Shown here piece by piece: positions 31,363 to 40,198 of a stretch of 64,000 nucleotides of DNA (positions within the stretch are counted from its first letter, which is position 1; every line of letters starts with the position of its first letter). Position numbers and translations under genes: made by a program. Location of the stretch: the NCBI RefSeq assembly GCF_964252635.1, contig NZ_CAXUNP010000020.1:1-64000 (forward strand). The letters are read 5' to 3'. Origin of the DNA: Jatrophihabitans sp964252635 (lineage in GTDB: Bacteria > Actinomycetota > Actinomycetes > Mycobacteriales > Jatrophihabitantaceae). A model generated the notes under the pieces. That model saw only the letters and a program-made list of their open reading frames with translations, searched no databases and was not told where the DNA came from.

Positions 31363-32655
31363 TCATTCCAGTTGGGCCGGGTGCGGCTCGGGGGCCTGGC
31401 GGACGGTGTGCGCCGGCAGCCGGCCCGCGTGCCAGCCGCGCCGCCGGCCGACCCGCACCGTGATCGCACCGGCGGCCACCAGCAGCGCCAACGCCAGCAG
31501 GCCGACACCCACCGCGACGACGACCGGCCTGGTGCTGCTGGGCTTCGGCGTCGGCAGGGCCTGCACGGCCACCGAGCCCTGCGCCGAGCGCGCACCCGAC
31601 GCCGGTCGCGACTCGGTCAGCGCGGCGAACGGGTCGACGGTCCCGTAGCCGACGGTGTTGTCCCGGGCGCCGTCGCCGGGCGTCACCGCGGTGCGTTCCA
31701 ACTGCGCCTTGACCGCCGCCGGGGTCAGCGAGGTGTCGCGCGCGAGCATCAGGGCGACGGTGCCCGAGACGACGGCCGTCGCGAAGCTGGTGCCCGTGAC
31801 CGTCACGTACCCGCGCCCGCCCCGCGGCTCGCTCGTCAACGACTCACCCGGTGCGGCGAGGGTGATCCACGAACCGGTCGACGCGCCCTCCTGCTCGCTG
31901 CCGTCGCTGTTGACGGCCGTGACGGCGATGACGCCGGGGTAGGCCGCGGGGTACCACTTCGCGCCCGCCTCGGCGGGCACCCCGCCGTCGTTCGCCGCCG
32001 CCGCGACGACGACGACCCCGCGGGCCAGGGCGTACTGCACCGCCGACCGGATGTCGACGCTGTCGGTGGTCTGGGCGAAGGACAGGTTGAGCACGCGCGC
32101 GTGCTGTGCCGCGTCGCGGATCGCCGCGCCGATGAGGGGGGCGGGCGCCTGGGCGATCTCGCCCTGGATGGCGACCGGGTAGATCCGCGCCGACGGGGCC
32201 ACCCCCGAGACGCGGTCGTCACCGGCCGCCGAGCGACCGGCGATGATCCCGGCGACGGCGGTGCCGTGACCCTCGCAGTCGACCCGGCCGTCCGCCGCGT
32301 GCGTGTACACCGCCTTGGTGTCGGTGACGCGGTAGGTCTGCCCGAGGTCGACGGCGCCGGCGAGTTTCGGGCTGGCCGGGCTCACCCCGGAGTCGACGAC
32401 GCCGACGGTGACGCCGCTGCCCGTGGTGAGCTGCCACGCCTGGTCGAGACCCAGCTCCGAGATGAGCGGGTCACGCGGCGCCAGCGACGGCAGGGACACG
32501 CCCGCAGCGGGCGCCCCGGGGCACGACACCGGAGCCGACAGGGCAGCCGACATCAGGGGCGTGGCGGCCGCGGCCACCGACCCGGGCGTGGCGAGCGCGC
32601 CGGCCAGGCACGAGGCGGCCACGACGGCGAGCACGGTCCGCGTGGGGCGGCGCAC
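31363..32655 (-). CDS. mycP: Mycosin, type VII subtilisin-like protease
   Basis: MycP is a membrane-anchored serine protease that stabilises ESX complexes and trims substrates. The 430-residue protein has a signal peptide, the triad D88 (VVDSG), H130 (EGHGT) and S290 (GTSFA), oxyanion N222, and a C-terminal transmembrane helix (about 380-405) followed by a basic tail. It lacks the long propeptide-like extension of some mycosins. The GTG lies 1 nt after the eccD stop, so they are co-translated. Type VII context makes mycosin more likely than a general subtilase. Confidence 0.93.
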   Translation of the reverse strand: MRRPTRTVLAVVAASCLAGALATPGSVAAAATPLMSAALSAPVSCPGAPAAGVSLPSLAPRDPLISELGLDQAWQLTTGSGVTVGVVDSGVSPASPKLAGAVDLGQTYRVTDTKAVYTHAADGRVDCEGHGTAVAGIIAGRSAAGDDRVSGVAPSARIYPVAIQGEIAQAPAPLIGAAIRDAAQHARVLNLSFAQTTDSVDIRSAVQYALARGVVVVAAAANDGGVPAEAGAKWYPAAYPGVIAVTAVNSDGSEQEGASTGSWITLAAPGESLTSEPRGGRGYVTVTGTSFATAVVSGTVALMLARDTSLTPAAVKAQLERTAVTPGDGARDNTVGYGTVDPFAALTESRPASGARSAQGSVAVQALPTPKPSSTRPVVVAVGVGLLALALLVAAGAITVRVGRRRGWHAGRLPAHTVRQAPEPHPAQLE

Positions 32656-32656
32656 G

Positions 32657-34030
32657 TCAGTGACCCAGGTGGAAGATCTTGGTGTAGACGTCCCACACCG
32701 CCAGGACGAGCGGCGCCACCGCCACCAGCAACAGGGTCTCGAGCAGATCGAGCAGGCGACGCTGCCGCGGAGTGGCCTCCCAGCGTCCCGCCGTCGACCC
32801 GACGGCCAGCGCGACCAGACCGAGGCCGCCGGCCACGGCAGCGGTGACGGCGAGCGGCAGGGTGTCGTGCCGCAGCAATTCGATCGCCGCGTAACCCAGC
32901 AGCGCAGCGGCACCGGCGACGACCGAGACGAGCACGGGCAGACGGGCCGCGAACAGCCGCCCGCGCAGCATGATCAGCGCGATGAGCACGCCCGCGAGCA
33001 CCTGCGGCGCCATGCTGCGGGACGTCGCCAGGACGAGGGTGGCCACGGTCGCGACGCCGAAGACGCCGGCCGACAGACCCGCCAGCAGCACACGCGCACT
33101 GGCGACCCGGACGGCGGTGCGCTGCTGGTCGATCTCACCCGGGAGCTCGGCGAGCTCGGCGGCCGTCGAGGCCAGGTCGGGACGGGGCAGGCGGGCCAGG
33201 CGCAACGACAGCGCCGGCAGCGTGGTGGTCAGGGCCAGCGCGAGCGGGGCGACGACGGCGGCGGCACGGGTGGCCGACACGTCGCCGGTGACCGTGATGA
33301 TCGCGCCGATCGCCCCGAAGACCGCGAGCACCGCGAACCCGCCCGCCACTGCCTCGAAGCCGCCGACGACGGCCGGCAGCACGGCGGCCACCACGAGCAG
33401 CGCGCCACAGGCCAGCAGCAGCCGGTTGCGGTCCCAGGGTCCGGCGACGAACAGGGGCGCGCCGACCGCGGCGAACGGTCCGGCGAGGGCGGCGACCACG
33501 CCGCCGCCGGCAAGATCGCCGGCCGCGCGGGACACGGCGAGGCCGGCGAGCAGGAGCAGGACGGCCGCGGCGATGCAGATGCCTGCGACCAGCACACCGT
33601 GGCGCGGTGCGCGGGCCAGCGCCGCGAGCGCGACGAGGGCCCCGGCCACGCCGAGCACGCCGGCCGTGAGGCGGCGCTCGTGCAGCGACCACCGCTCGCG
33701 CACGGCGTCGCTGCTGATGACTTCGACGACGTCGTCGAACAGTGGTTCGTCGACGATGCTGTCGGCCGGCTGCAGGATGAGCAGGTCACCGTCGCGCACG
33801 TCGTTGGTGTCCATGCTGTGCGCGAGGTCGAGGGCGCGGCCGTCCAGCCGCAGCAGCTGCCAGCCGTTGCGCCCCGGCACGGTCACCGCGCTGTCCTGGC
33901 CGACGTGGCGCAGCAGCACGGGCAGGATCGCGGCGACCGGCACCGAGTTGGGGACGGCGACGTCGGCGCGGGTGGTGGGCGCCGAGAGCGTGATGCGCGA
34001 GAAGCCGGACAGCGGCGACGTGGCCGTCAT
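32657..34030 (-). CDS. eccD: Type VII secretion protein EccD
   Basis: EccD is the multi-pass channel subunit of the ESX complex. The 457-residue protein has a ubiquitin-like (YukD) domain in residues about 10-95 (SRITLSAPTTRADVAVP, then DLLILQPADS), a linker and about 11 transmembrane helices from residue 120 to the end. Length and layout match EccD. It is divergent from eccC by 124 nt and forms an operon with mycP. Confidence 0.93.
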   Translation of the reverse strand: MTATSPLSGFSRITLSAPTTRADVAVPNSVPVAAILPVLLRHVGQDSAVTVPGRNGWQLLRLDGRALDLAHSMDTNDVRDGDLLILQPADSIVDEPLFDDVVEVISSDAVRERWSLHERRLTAGVLGVAGALVALAALARAPRHGVLVAGICIAAAVLLLLAGLAVSRAAGDLAGGGVVAALAGPFAAVGAPLFVAGPWDRNRLLLACGALLVVAAVLPAVVGGFEAVAGGFAVLAVFGAIGAIITVTGDVSATRAAAVVAPLALALTTTLPALSLRLARLPRPDLASTAAELAELPGEIDQQRTAVRVASARVLLAGLSAGVFGVATVATLVLATSRSMAPQVLAGVLIALIMLRGRLFAARLPVLVSVVAGAAALLGYAAIELLRHDTLPLAVTAAVAGGLGLVALAVGSTAGRWEATPRQRRLLDLLETLLLVAVAPLVLAVWDVYTKIFHLGH

Positions 34031-34154
34031 GATCAGCGGGCTCCTCGGGTTCGGGCGGGCCGGACCGGGGTGCCGCGTGTGCGCCGATCCGTTCTGGCGT
34101 GCATTGTGCTACACGGATCTTCTCCACCCGCAGCCTTGAGCAGAAGGGCCGACG

Positions 34155-37100
34155 TTGACGACCACTGCGTTCCGCCGACCTCCCCGGGTCGCGCCGCCGA
34201 ACGTCCCGAGCGGCGACGTGGTGCTGCAGCCGCCGCCCGACCTCGCGCGACCCGACACCGGCAACGCGATGCTGACCGCCCTGCCGGCCCTGTCCGGGCT
34301 CGGTTCGGTGGCCTACATGTTCGCCGGGCCGGCCAATCCGATCACCTACGTCGCCGGCTCGATGTTCCTGTTCAGCTCGCTGGCCATGGTCGGGGGCAGC
34401 GTGGTGCGCAGCCGGACCAGCAACAAGGGCAACGCCAACCAGTCGCGTCAGGACTACTTGCGCTACCTCAAGCGGATGCGCAGCGAGGTGCGGCAGGTGG
34501 CCGCGGCGCAGCGCGAGCAGGGGCTGTGGCGCGGGCCGGATCCCGAGCAGCTGTGGACCATCACGAACGGGCCGCGGCTGTGGGAGCGCCGCCCGCTCGA
34601 TCCCGACTTCGGCCTGCTGCGCGTCGGCGTCGGCCCGCAGAGTCTCGCCGCACCGCTGGTCACGGGCGAGACCGGGCCCATCGACGAACTCGACCCGCTG
34701 AGCGCGACGGCGCTGCGCCGGTTCGTCGTGACCCACAGCGCGCTGCCCGACACCCCGATGCTGCTCGCGGCACGCCGGCTGGCGGCCGTGCGGGTCGGCG
34801 GCCCGCGCGACGACGCGCGCGCCCTCGTGCGGTCGATGGTGCTGCAGGCGGCGGCGTTCCACGCCCCGGACGACCTGCGGATCGCCATCTGCACCCGCGA
34901 CCCCGACGACCCGCAGTGGTCGTGGGCCAAGTGGCTGCCGCACGCCCAGCTGGCCGAGGAGACCGACAACGTCGGCCCGGTGCGCATGATCGTGCCGTCG
35001 GTCTCCGCACTCGAGGCGCTGCTCGGCGCCGAGCTCACCGGCCGTCCCCGGTTCAACCGCAGCGCGACGCCCGAACCGGAACTCGCGCACCTGCTCGTCG
35101 TCGTCGACGGGGTGGGCAGCGACGGCGTGGAGCTGCTGCTCGGCGAGGACGGGCTGCAGGGGGTCACCGTGCTCGACCTCGACGGGGTGGCCGACGACCT
35201 CGCGTCGGCGCACGGCATGAGCCTGGTGCTCGACGACGGTCGCCTCGCGCAGCGCGTCGGCGACGACCTGGTGTGGCTCGGTGACGCCGACGGCGCGCCC
35301 GTGCCGCTCGCGGACACCGTCGCCCGTCGCCTGGCCGGTGTGCGGCTCGACAGCGCCACCCACACCGGCGACGACCTGGGCACGGCCGACACCACGCTGA
35401 CCGGCCTGCTCGGCATCTCCGACCCGGGGCAGCTCGACCTCGACCGGCTGTGGCAACCGCGACCGCTGCGCGACCGGCTGCGCACCCCGATCGGGCCGTC
35501 GAGCGACGGCACCGTGCTCGAGCTGGACATCAAGGAGTCGGCGCAGGACGGCATGGGGCCGCACGGTCTGGTCATCGGCGCGACCGGGTCCGGGAAGTCG
35601 GAGCTGCTGCGCACCCTGGTGGTGGGCATGGCGACCACGCACAGCTCCGACACCGTCAACCTGGTGCTCGTCGACTTCAAGGGCGGCGCGACCTTCGCCG
35701 GCATGGCCGACCTGCCGCACGTCGCCGCGGTGATCACCAACCTCGAGGACGACCTGACCATGGTCGACCGGATGCGCGAGGCGCTGTCCGGCGAGCTGAA
35801 CCGCCGCCAGGAGGTGCTGCGTGCCGCGGGCAACCTCGTGTCGGTCCGCGACTACGAACGCGCCCGCAACCAAGGCGCCGCGCTCGCCCCGCTGCCCTCG
35901 CTGTGGATCGTCGTCGACGAGTTCAGCGAGCTGCTGACGCAGAAGCCGGACTTCTCGGAGCTGTTCGTGCAGATCGGCCGCCTCGGCCGCTCGCTCGGGG
36001 TGCACCTGCTGCTCGCCTCGCAACGCGTGGACGAGGGCCGCCTGCGGGGTCTGGAGTCGCACCTGTCCTACCGCATCGGGCTGCGCACCTTCTCCGAGAG
36101 CGAGTCGCGATCGGTGCTCGGCGTGCCCGACGCCTACACCCTGCCGTCTGCGCCGGGGCACGGTTACCTCAAGGCGGACACGTCCGGCCTGCGGCGGTTC
36201 CGCGGGGCCTACGTCTCGGGCGCGTACCGCCCCGCCGGGTCGGGGGAGCGCGTCGACCTGCTGCCCGGCCGCGAGGTCCGCGAGTTCACGGCCTCCTACC
36301 AGCCGGTCGTGGCGCCGCCCGACCTGTCCACGCTCGCCGAGGCCGAGGACGAGACCAGCGACGAGCCCGACCGCGACGAGGTGTCGGTCCTCGACGTCAT
36401 GGTCGGTCAGCTCGTGGGCCACGGCACCCCCGCGCACCAGGTGTGGCTCCCGCCCCTGGACGAATCGGATCCGCTCGACCGGCTGCTCGGCGACCTGCAG
36501 GTGCGCGCCGGCCGCGGCTTCGGCACCGCGCCGGTCGGGCCGGTGCTGCGTGTACCGGTCGGCGTCGTCGACCGGCCGTTCCAGCAACGTCGCGACCCCT
36601 ACGTCATTGACTGCGACGGCGCGGGCGGCAACATCGCGATCATCGGCGGGCCGCGTGCCGGCAAGTCGACCGTGCTGCGGACGCTGGTGTCCGCCCTGGC
36701 CCTGCGGCACACGCCGAGCGAGGTGCAGTTCTACGGCCTCGACTTCAGCGGCGGCGCCCTGTTCGGGCTGGCCGGGTTGCCGCACGTCGGCGGGGTGGCA
36801 GGGCGGCAGGACGGCGACGTCGCCCGCCGGATCGTGGCCGAGATGACGACCCTGGTCGAGACGCGGGAGGAGGCCTTCCGCGAGATCGGCGTCGACTCCA
36901 TGAACGGGTACCGGCGGGCCCGGGCCGAGGGGCGTGTCGACGACCCGTTCGGCGACGTCTTCCTGCTCGTCGACGGCTGGGGCGTGCTCCGGCAGGACTA
37001 CGAGGAGCTCGAGACCGACCTGGTCGCGCTCGCCGGGCGGGCCCTCACCTACGGCGTGCACCTCGTGCTGACCGCAGGCCGCTGGCTCGACCTGCGCTTC

Positions 37101-38126
37101 GGCCTGCGTGATCTCATCGGCGGCAAGATCGAGCTCAAGCTGACCGACCCGCTCGACTCCGAGATCGACCGCAAGGCCCAGCAGGCGACCCCCGGCAACC
37201 GGCCGGGCCGCGGCATCACCACCGAGCGCTACCAGTTCCTGACGGCGCTACCGCGCGTGGACGGCGGCCGGTCGGCCGCCGATCTCACCGACGGCGTCTC
37301 GGACATGGTCGCCCGGATCAGCGAGGCGTGGGATGGCCCGTCGGCGCCGCCCGTGCGGCTGCTGCCGCGGCGCATCCTGCTGGGCGACCTGGCTGCTGCG
37401 AGCGCGGACGGTGCGGAGGCCGCCGATCGGGTGTCGGGCCAGGTCGTCCTCGGCATGGAGGGTGGCCGGTTGCAGCCGGTGGTGCTCGACCCGCGTCAGG
37501 ACCAGGGCCTGGTGGTGCTCGGCGACGCCGAGTCGGGCAAGACGTCGCTGCTGCGCTCGATCGCCCGGCAGGTGACCACGATCTGGACGCCGCCCGAGGC
37601 CAAGATCGTGCTGGTCGACTACCGCCGTTCCATGCTCGCCGAGTTCTCCGGCGACAGCGTGCTGGCCTACGCCGCCACCGCCCAGCAGACGGTCGACGCG
37701 GTGGCCGGGCTCGTCGAGGGCTTCACCAAGCGGCTGCCGGGCACCGACGTGACGCCGGAGCAGTTGCGGACGCGGTCCTGGTGGACCGGGCCGGAGATCT
37801 ACATCCTGGTCGACGACTACGACCTGGTGGCCGGGTTCGACAACCCGCTGGCGCCGCTGTCGGACTTCCTCCCGCAGGCCCGTGACATCGGCCTGCACCT
37901 GGTCGTCGTGCGGCGGGCCGGCGGCTCGTCGCGCTCGTTGATGGACCCGATCGTGGGGCGTCTGCGCGAGTTGGGACAGCCGGCGATTCTGCTGAGTGCG
38001 CCCGCCGACGAAGGCATCCTGTTCGGCGTCCGGCCGGTACCTCTGCCGCCCGGCCGCGGCATGCTCGTCCACCGGCGCTACGGCACCGTGCCGGTCCAGC
38101 TGCTGGACTGCCCGCCCCCCGAGTGA
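34155..38126 (+). CDS. eccC: Type VII secretion ATPase EccC
   Basis: EccC is the FtsK/SpoIIIE-type motor that recognises WXG100 substrates and drives export. The 1323-residue protein is the fused form, with two N-terminal transmembrane helices (about 37-80) and three ATPase domains. The Walker A motifs are GATGSGKS (K481), GGPRAGKS (K837) and GDAESGKT (K1129). ATPase 1 also has LVLVDFKGG and LWIVVDEFSELL. It starts at TTG 34155 with GAAGGG 7 nt upstream. Two WXG100-type genes follow. Confidence 0.96.
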   Translation: MTTTAFRRPPRVAPPNVPSGDVVLQPPPDLARPDTGNAMLTALPALSGLGSVAYMFAGPANPITYVAGSMFLFSSLAMVGGSVVRSRTSNKGNANQSRQDYLRYLKRMRSEVRQVAAAQREQGLWRGPDPEQLWTITNGPRLWERRPLDPDFGLLRVGVGPQSLAAPLVTGETGPIDELDPLSATALRRFVVTHSALPDTPMLLAARRLAAVRVGGPRDDARALVRSMVLQAAAFHAPDDLRIAICTRDPDDPQWSWAKWLPHAQLAEETDNVGPVRMIVPSVSALEALLGAELTGRPRFNRSATPEPELAHLLVVVDGVGSDGVELLLGEDGLQGVTVLDLDGVADDLASAHGMSLVLDDGRLAQRVGDDLVWLGDADGAPVPLADTVARRLAGVRLDSATHTGDDLGTADTTLTGLLGISDPGQLDLDRLWQPRPLRDRLRTPIGPSSDGTVLELDIKESAQDGMGPHGLVIGATGSGKSELLRTLVVGMATTHSSDTVNLVLVDFKGGATFAGMADLPHVAAVITNLEDDLTMVDRMREALSGELNRRQEVLRAAGNLVSVRDYERARNQGAALAPLPSLWIVVDEFSELLTQKPDFSELFVQIGRLGRSLGVHLLLASQRVDEGRLRGLESHLSYRIGLRTFSESESRSVLGVPDAYTLPSAPGHGYLKADTSGLRRFRGAYVSGAYRPAGSGERVDLLPGREVREFTASYQPVVAPPDLSTLAEAEDETSDEPDRDEVSVLDVMVGQLVGHGTPAHQVWLPPLDESDPLDRLLGDLQVRAGRGFGTAPVGPVLRVPVGVVDRPFQQRRDPYVIDCDGAGGNIAIIGGPRAGKSTVLRTLVSALALRHTPSEVQFYGLDFSGGALFGLAGLPHVGGVAGRQDGDVARRIVAEMTTLVETREEAFREIGVDSMNGYRRARAEGRVDDPFGDVFLLVDGWGVLRQDYEELETDLVALAGRALTYGVHLVLTAGRWLDLRFGLRDLIGGKIELKLTDPLDSEIDRKAQQATPGNRPGRGITTERYQFLTALPRVDGGRSAADLTDGVSDMVARISEAWDGPSAPPVRLLPRRILLGDLAAASADGAEAADRVSGQVVLGMEGGRLQPVVLDPRQDQGLVVLGDAESGKTSLLRSIARQVTTIWTPPEAKIVLVDYRRSMLAEFSGDSVLAYAATAQQTVDAVAGLVEGFTKRLPGTDVTPEQLRTRSWWTGPEIYILVDDYDLVAGFDNPLAPLSDFLPQARDIGLHLVVVRRAGGSSRSLMDPIVGRLRELGQPAILLSAPADEGILFGVRPVPLPPGRGMLVHRRYGTVPVQLLDCPPPE

Positions 38127-38149
38127 CCGATATGTCACCGGTTCGTCAT

Positions 38150-38170
38150 GGCTGCCCCGGTTGCGCAGCC
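38150..38170 (+). terminator. Possible weak hairpin after eccC
   Basis: GGCTGC and GCAGCC form a 6-bp stem with a 9-nt loop, 24 nt after the eccC stop. It is short and may only attenuate read-through into the WXG100 genes. TTGACG at 38231 is a possible -35 for those genes, with no matching -10. Confidence 0.3.
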
Positions 38171-38278
38171 TTGCCCGATGCGGTCAGATTGATCCACGTC
38201 GTGAAGTTGCTGTGACTACCGGGAACAGTCTTGACGGCACATATCCGCAGACCGCAATGACCGAGAGGGGAGATCGGC

Positions 38279-38617
38279 ATGGCTGGCAAGGACAACATGA
38301 AGATCTCGTTCGACCAGGTGCAGGCCGCGCAACGCGTGGTCGCCAACGGGATCGACGAGATGCAGCGGCTCGCACGGACCATCTTCGCGAGTTCGAACAT
38401 CACGCTGACCGCGATGCAGGCGCCGGCCGGGCAGATCGCCGCGGGCACCTTCGACGAGCTCGGTGGCGCCGGACGCGCGCTGTACGAGGCACTGACGGAC
38501 CTGCACAACGACCTGGGCCGCATGGCGGGCTCGGCGGCGCAGGGCTCGGACGAGATGACCGGCATCGCGCGCACCGCGGCCGGCACGAGTGGCCACCCCG
38601 TGGCCACCGGAATGTGA
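38279..38617 (+). CDS. WXG100-size ESX protein 1
   Basis: This 112-residue protein has the size and all-helical pattern of EsxA/EsxB-type substrates, but it has no Trp-x-Gly at the helix turn; the turn reads MQAPAGQIAAGTFDELGG. It is followed 13 nt later by a second small protein that has the motif, so the two probably form the secreted heterodimer. I see no YxxxD/E signal after the second helix. GGGGAG lies 6 nt before the ATG. Confidence 0.8.
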   Translation: MAGKDNMKISFDQVQAAQRVVANGIDEMQRLARTIFASSNITLTAMQAPAGQIAAGTFDELGGAGRALYEALTDLHNDLGRMAGSAAQGSDEMTGIARTAAGTSGHPVATGM

Positions 38618-38630
38618 GGGGAAGACAGAC

Positions 38631-38939
38631 ATGAGTGCTGGCGACGGAACCATCCAGTTCGACACCGACCAGATCGCGACGCTGTCCTCGCAGACCATGT
38701 CCCACCAGAAGCAGTGGGACGACATCTGGAGCGGCGTCATGAAGCACCTGTCGCACGCCGCCGCAGAGGCGCTGTCGCAGTCGCCGGGCGGCTCGCTGTC
38801 CGAGCGCACCCAGGCCTACCACCGCAAGACTCAGGCGTACACCGCGAACGTGCAGCGCCAGGGGCAGGCGGTCGGCCGGGTCGGGGACACAGCCGTGCAG
38901 ACCAACTCGCACATGACGAAGATCATCCGCGGCGCCTGA
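38631..38939 (+). CDS. WXG100-family ESX protein 2
   Basis: This 102-residue protein is a helical hairpin with the turn KQWDDIWSGVM, giving the Trp-x-Gly of WXG100 proteins (W-S-G). Helix 2 runs from about residue 60 to 95. It pairs naturally with the preceding gene, and both sit directly after eccC, the ATPase that recognises such substrates. No clear YxxxD/E tail is present, so its partner or another cis signal may drive export. Confidence 0.87.
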   Translation: MSAGDGTIQFDTDQIATLSSQTMSHQKQWDDIWSGVMKHLSHAAAEALSQSPGGSLSERTQAYHRKTQAYTANVQRQGQAVGRVGDTAVQTNSHMTKIIRGA

Positions 38940-38977
38940 CGGCACGCGAAGACACGCTCTGGGGGGAGGGACGACGC

Positions 38978-39643
38978 ATGGTTTTCGACGTGTCGTCCCG
39001 CCACCCGGGTCGTGTCCGGTACGCCCTGACGCTGAGCGTGATCGCCGTTGCGCTGACCGCATGCGGGTCGTCGGGTCCACACGGCCATCGCTCTTCCGGC
39101 ACGTCGTCGGCCGGTGACGTATCGACGCCTGCTCCAGCCGCGTCCAGCTCGACGTCAGTGGCGACGGTCAGCCCGACGTCCGCCGGACCGACGCCGATCT
39201 CGCTGCCGTCGCAGAAACCGGCGCCGGTGGTCAAGCGCAAAGTCAGCCGCCCTGCCGGTCTGGCCCCTATCAGCGGCAACCTGTGCGACGCGGCAGTGTT
39301 CGGGGGTGCGCCGGGCCTTCTGCACACCGCCATGACGCGGTATCGACAGCCCGACCAGCAGATCAACCAGGTCGGCGCAGCCGCCGGCGTGCTGGAGGTT
39401 TCGTTGCCGGGCGCGCAGAAGGCGCGGGCGGCGCTGGTCAAGGCTGGTTACCGCACCAGCTTCGCCGCGGTGCAGGATCTGACCGAGATGATCCCCATCG
39501 AGCAGGGCGTGATCAGCGCCTACCGCAGCCGCAACCTCGACCCGATCCCGGCGCTCTACCTGAAACTCATCACCGCCGGAAACCAATACGTCGCCGACAG
39601 CGACGCAGCCTACAAATCCGGACGTGACTTCTGCACCGACTGA
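38978..39643 (+). CDS. Putative lipoprotein in the type VII locus
   Basis: This 221-residue protein has a signal peptide ending in the lipobox LTAC (Cys about residue 28), a 60-residue Ser/Thr/Pro-rich spacer, and a C-terminal domain of about 120 residues with two cysteines (GNLCDAAVF and RDFCTD). The cysteine placement is like the DUF3558-type lipoproteins often found at ESX loci, but I cannot confirm the family. GGAGGG lies 7 nt before the ATG. It would sit on the outer face of the membrane next to the secretion complex. Confidence 0.75.
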   Translation: MVFDVSSRHPGRVRYALTLSVIAVALTACGSSGPHGHRSSGTSSAGDVSTPAPAASSSTSVATVSPTSAGPTPISLPSQKPAPVVKRKVSRPAGLAPISGNLCDAAVFGGAPGLLHTAMTRYRQPDQQINQVGAAAGVLEVSLPGAQKARAALVKAGYRTSFAAVQDLTEMIPIEQGVISAYRSRNLDPIPALYLKLITAGNQYVADSDAAYKSGRDFCTD

Positions 39644-39680
39644 ACGCTGGTGCCGATGCGGCGTCCGTACCGGCCGACTC

Positions 39681-39735
39681 ATCAGCACTGACCAGCACTG
39701 ACCAGCACTGAGCAGCATTTGACACTGAGCAGCAT
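39681..39735 (+). repeat. 10-nt tandem repeats before the EspC-size gene
   Basis: ACCAGCACTG and close variants recur four to five times. An 11-nt copy CTGAGCAGCAT occurs twice at the end. TTGACA at 39719-39724 lies within the array and could be a -35 for the next gene, but no good -10 follows at 17 bp. Confidence 0.6.
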
Positions 39736-39784
39736 CGACCAGGATCGCTTCGGCCCCTTGGCGACTCGACGGAAAGGACCTCTC

Positions 39785-40174
39785 GTGTCGGGACACAAAA
39801 AAGACGATCCGCGCGTGTACACGCCCAACGTCACCCCGCAGACCGCGGGCCACTCGGTAGTCATCGCTCCGCACAAGCTCGAAGCGGCGATCAAGAAGTT
39901 CCAGCAGGAAAGCGTCAATCAGTCCCCCCGCCATCTGAAAAGGACGCTGGAGTCGGCGATGCTCAGCGCCGGCGACTTCGGCTCGATCCCGAACGCGTCC
40001 GCGGTGTCCAAGGAGCTGATGGGGTTCGTCTCCGGGCACCTCGCCGCGATGAGCACGATGGGTGACGTGCTCGCGGACTTCGTGAGCCGGGTGCAGGCTG
40101 CGGCAGAGCTGGGCCGCCAGGCCGACACCGAGACCCGCAGCACGATGAAGCAAGCACGCGGACACGGCAACTGA
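39785..40174 (+). CDS. EspC-size type VII protein
   Basis: This 129-residue protein starts at GTG 39785 with AAGGA 6 nt upstream. A polar N-terminus (KKDDPRVYTPNV) precedes two predicted helices, about 30-60 and 70-120. Size and pattern resemble EspC/DUF2580-like ESX proteins, but no WxG is present and similarity is only by form. It is encoded just before a larger substrate-like protein, the usual position for a small secretion partner. Confidence 0.65.
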   Translation: MSGHKKDDPRVYTPNVTPQTAGHSVVIAPHKLEAAIKKFQQESVNQSPRHLKRTLESAMLSAGDFGSIPNASAVSKELMGFVSGHLAAMSTMGDVLADFVSRVQAAAELGRQADTETRSTMKQARGHGN

Positions 40175-40198
40175 GCGTCGAGGAACGGAGGAGTAGAC

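Noticed and set aside
33786..37061. Open frame of 1091 codons on the minus strand across eccC and the eccD end
   Set aside because: It is a shadow of GC-rich codon bias opposite eccC, which has three intact ATPase domains. The translated product is Arg/Gly/His-rich with no domain.
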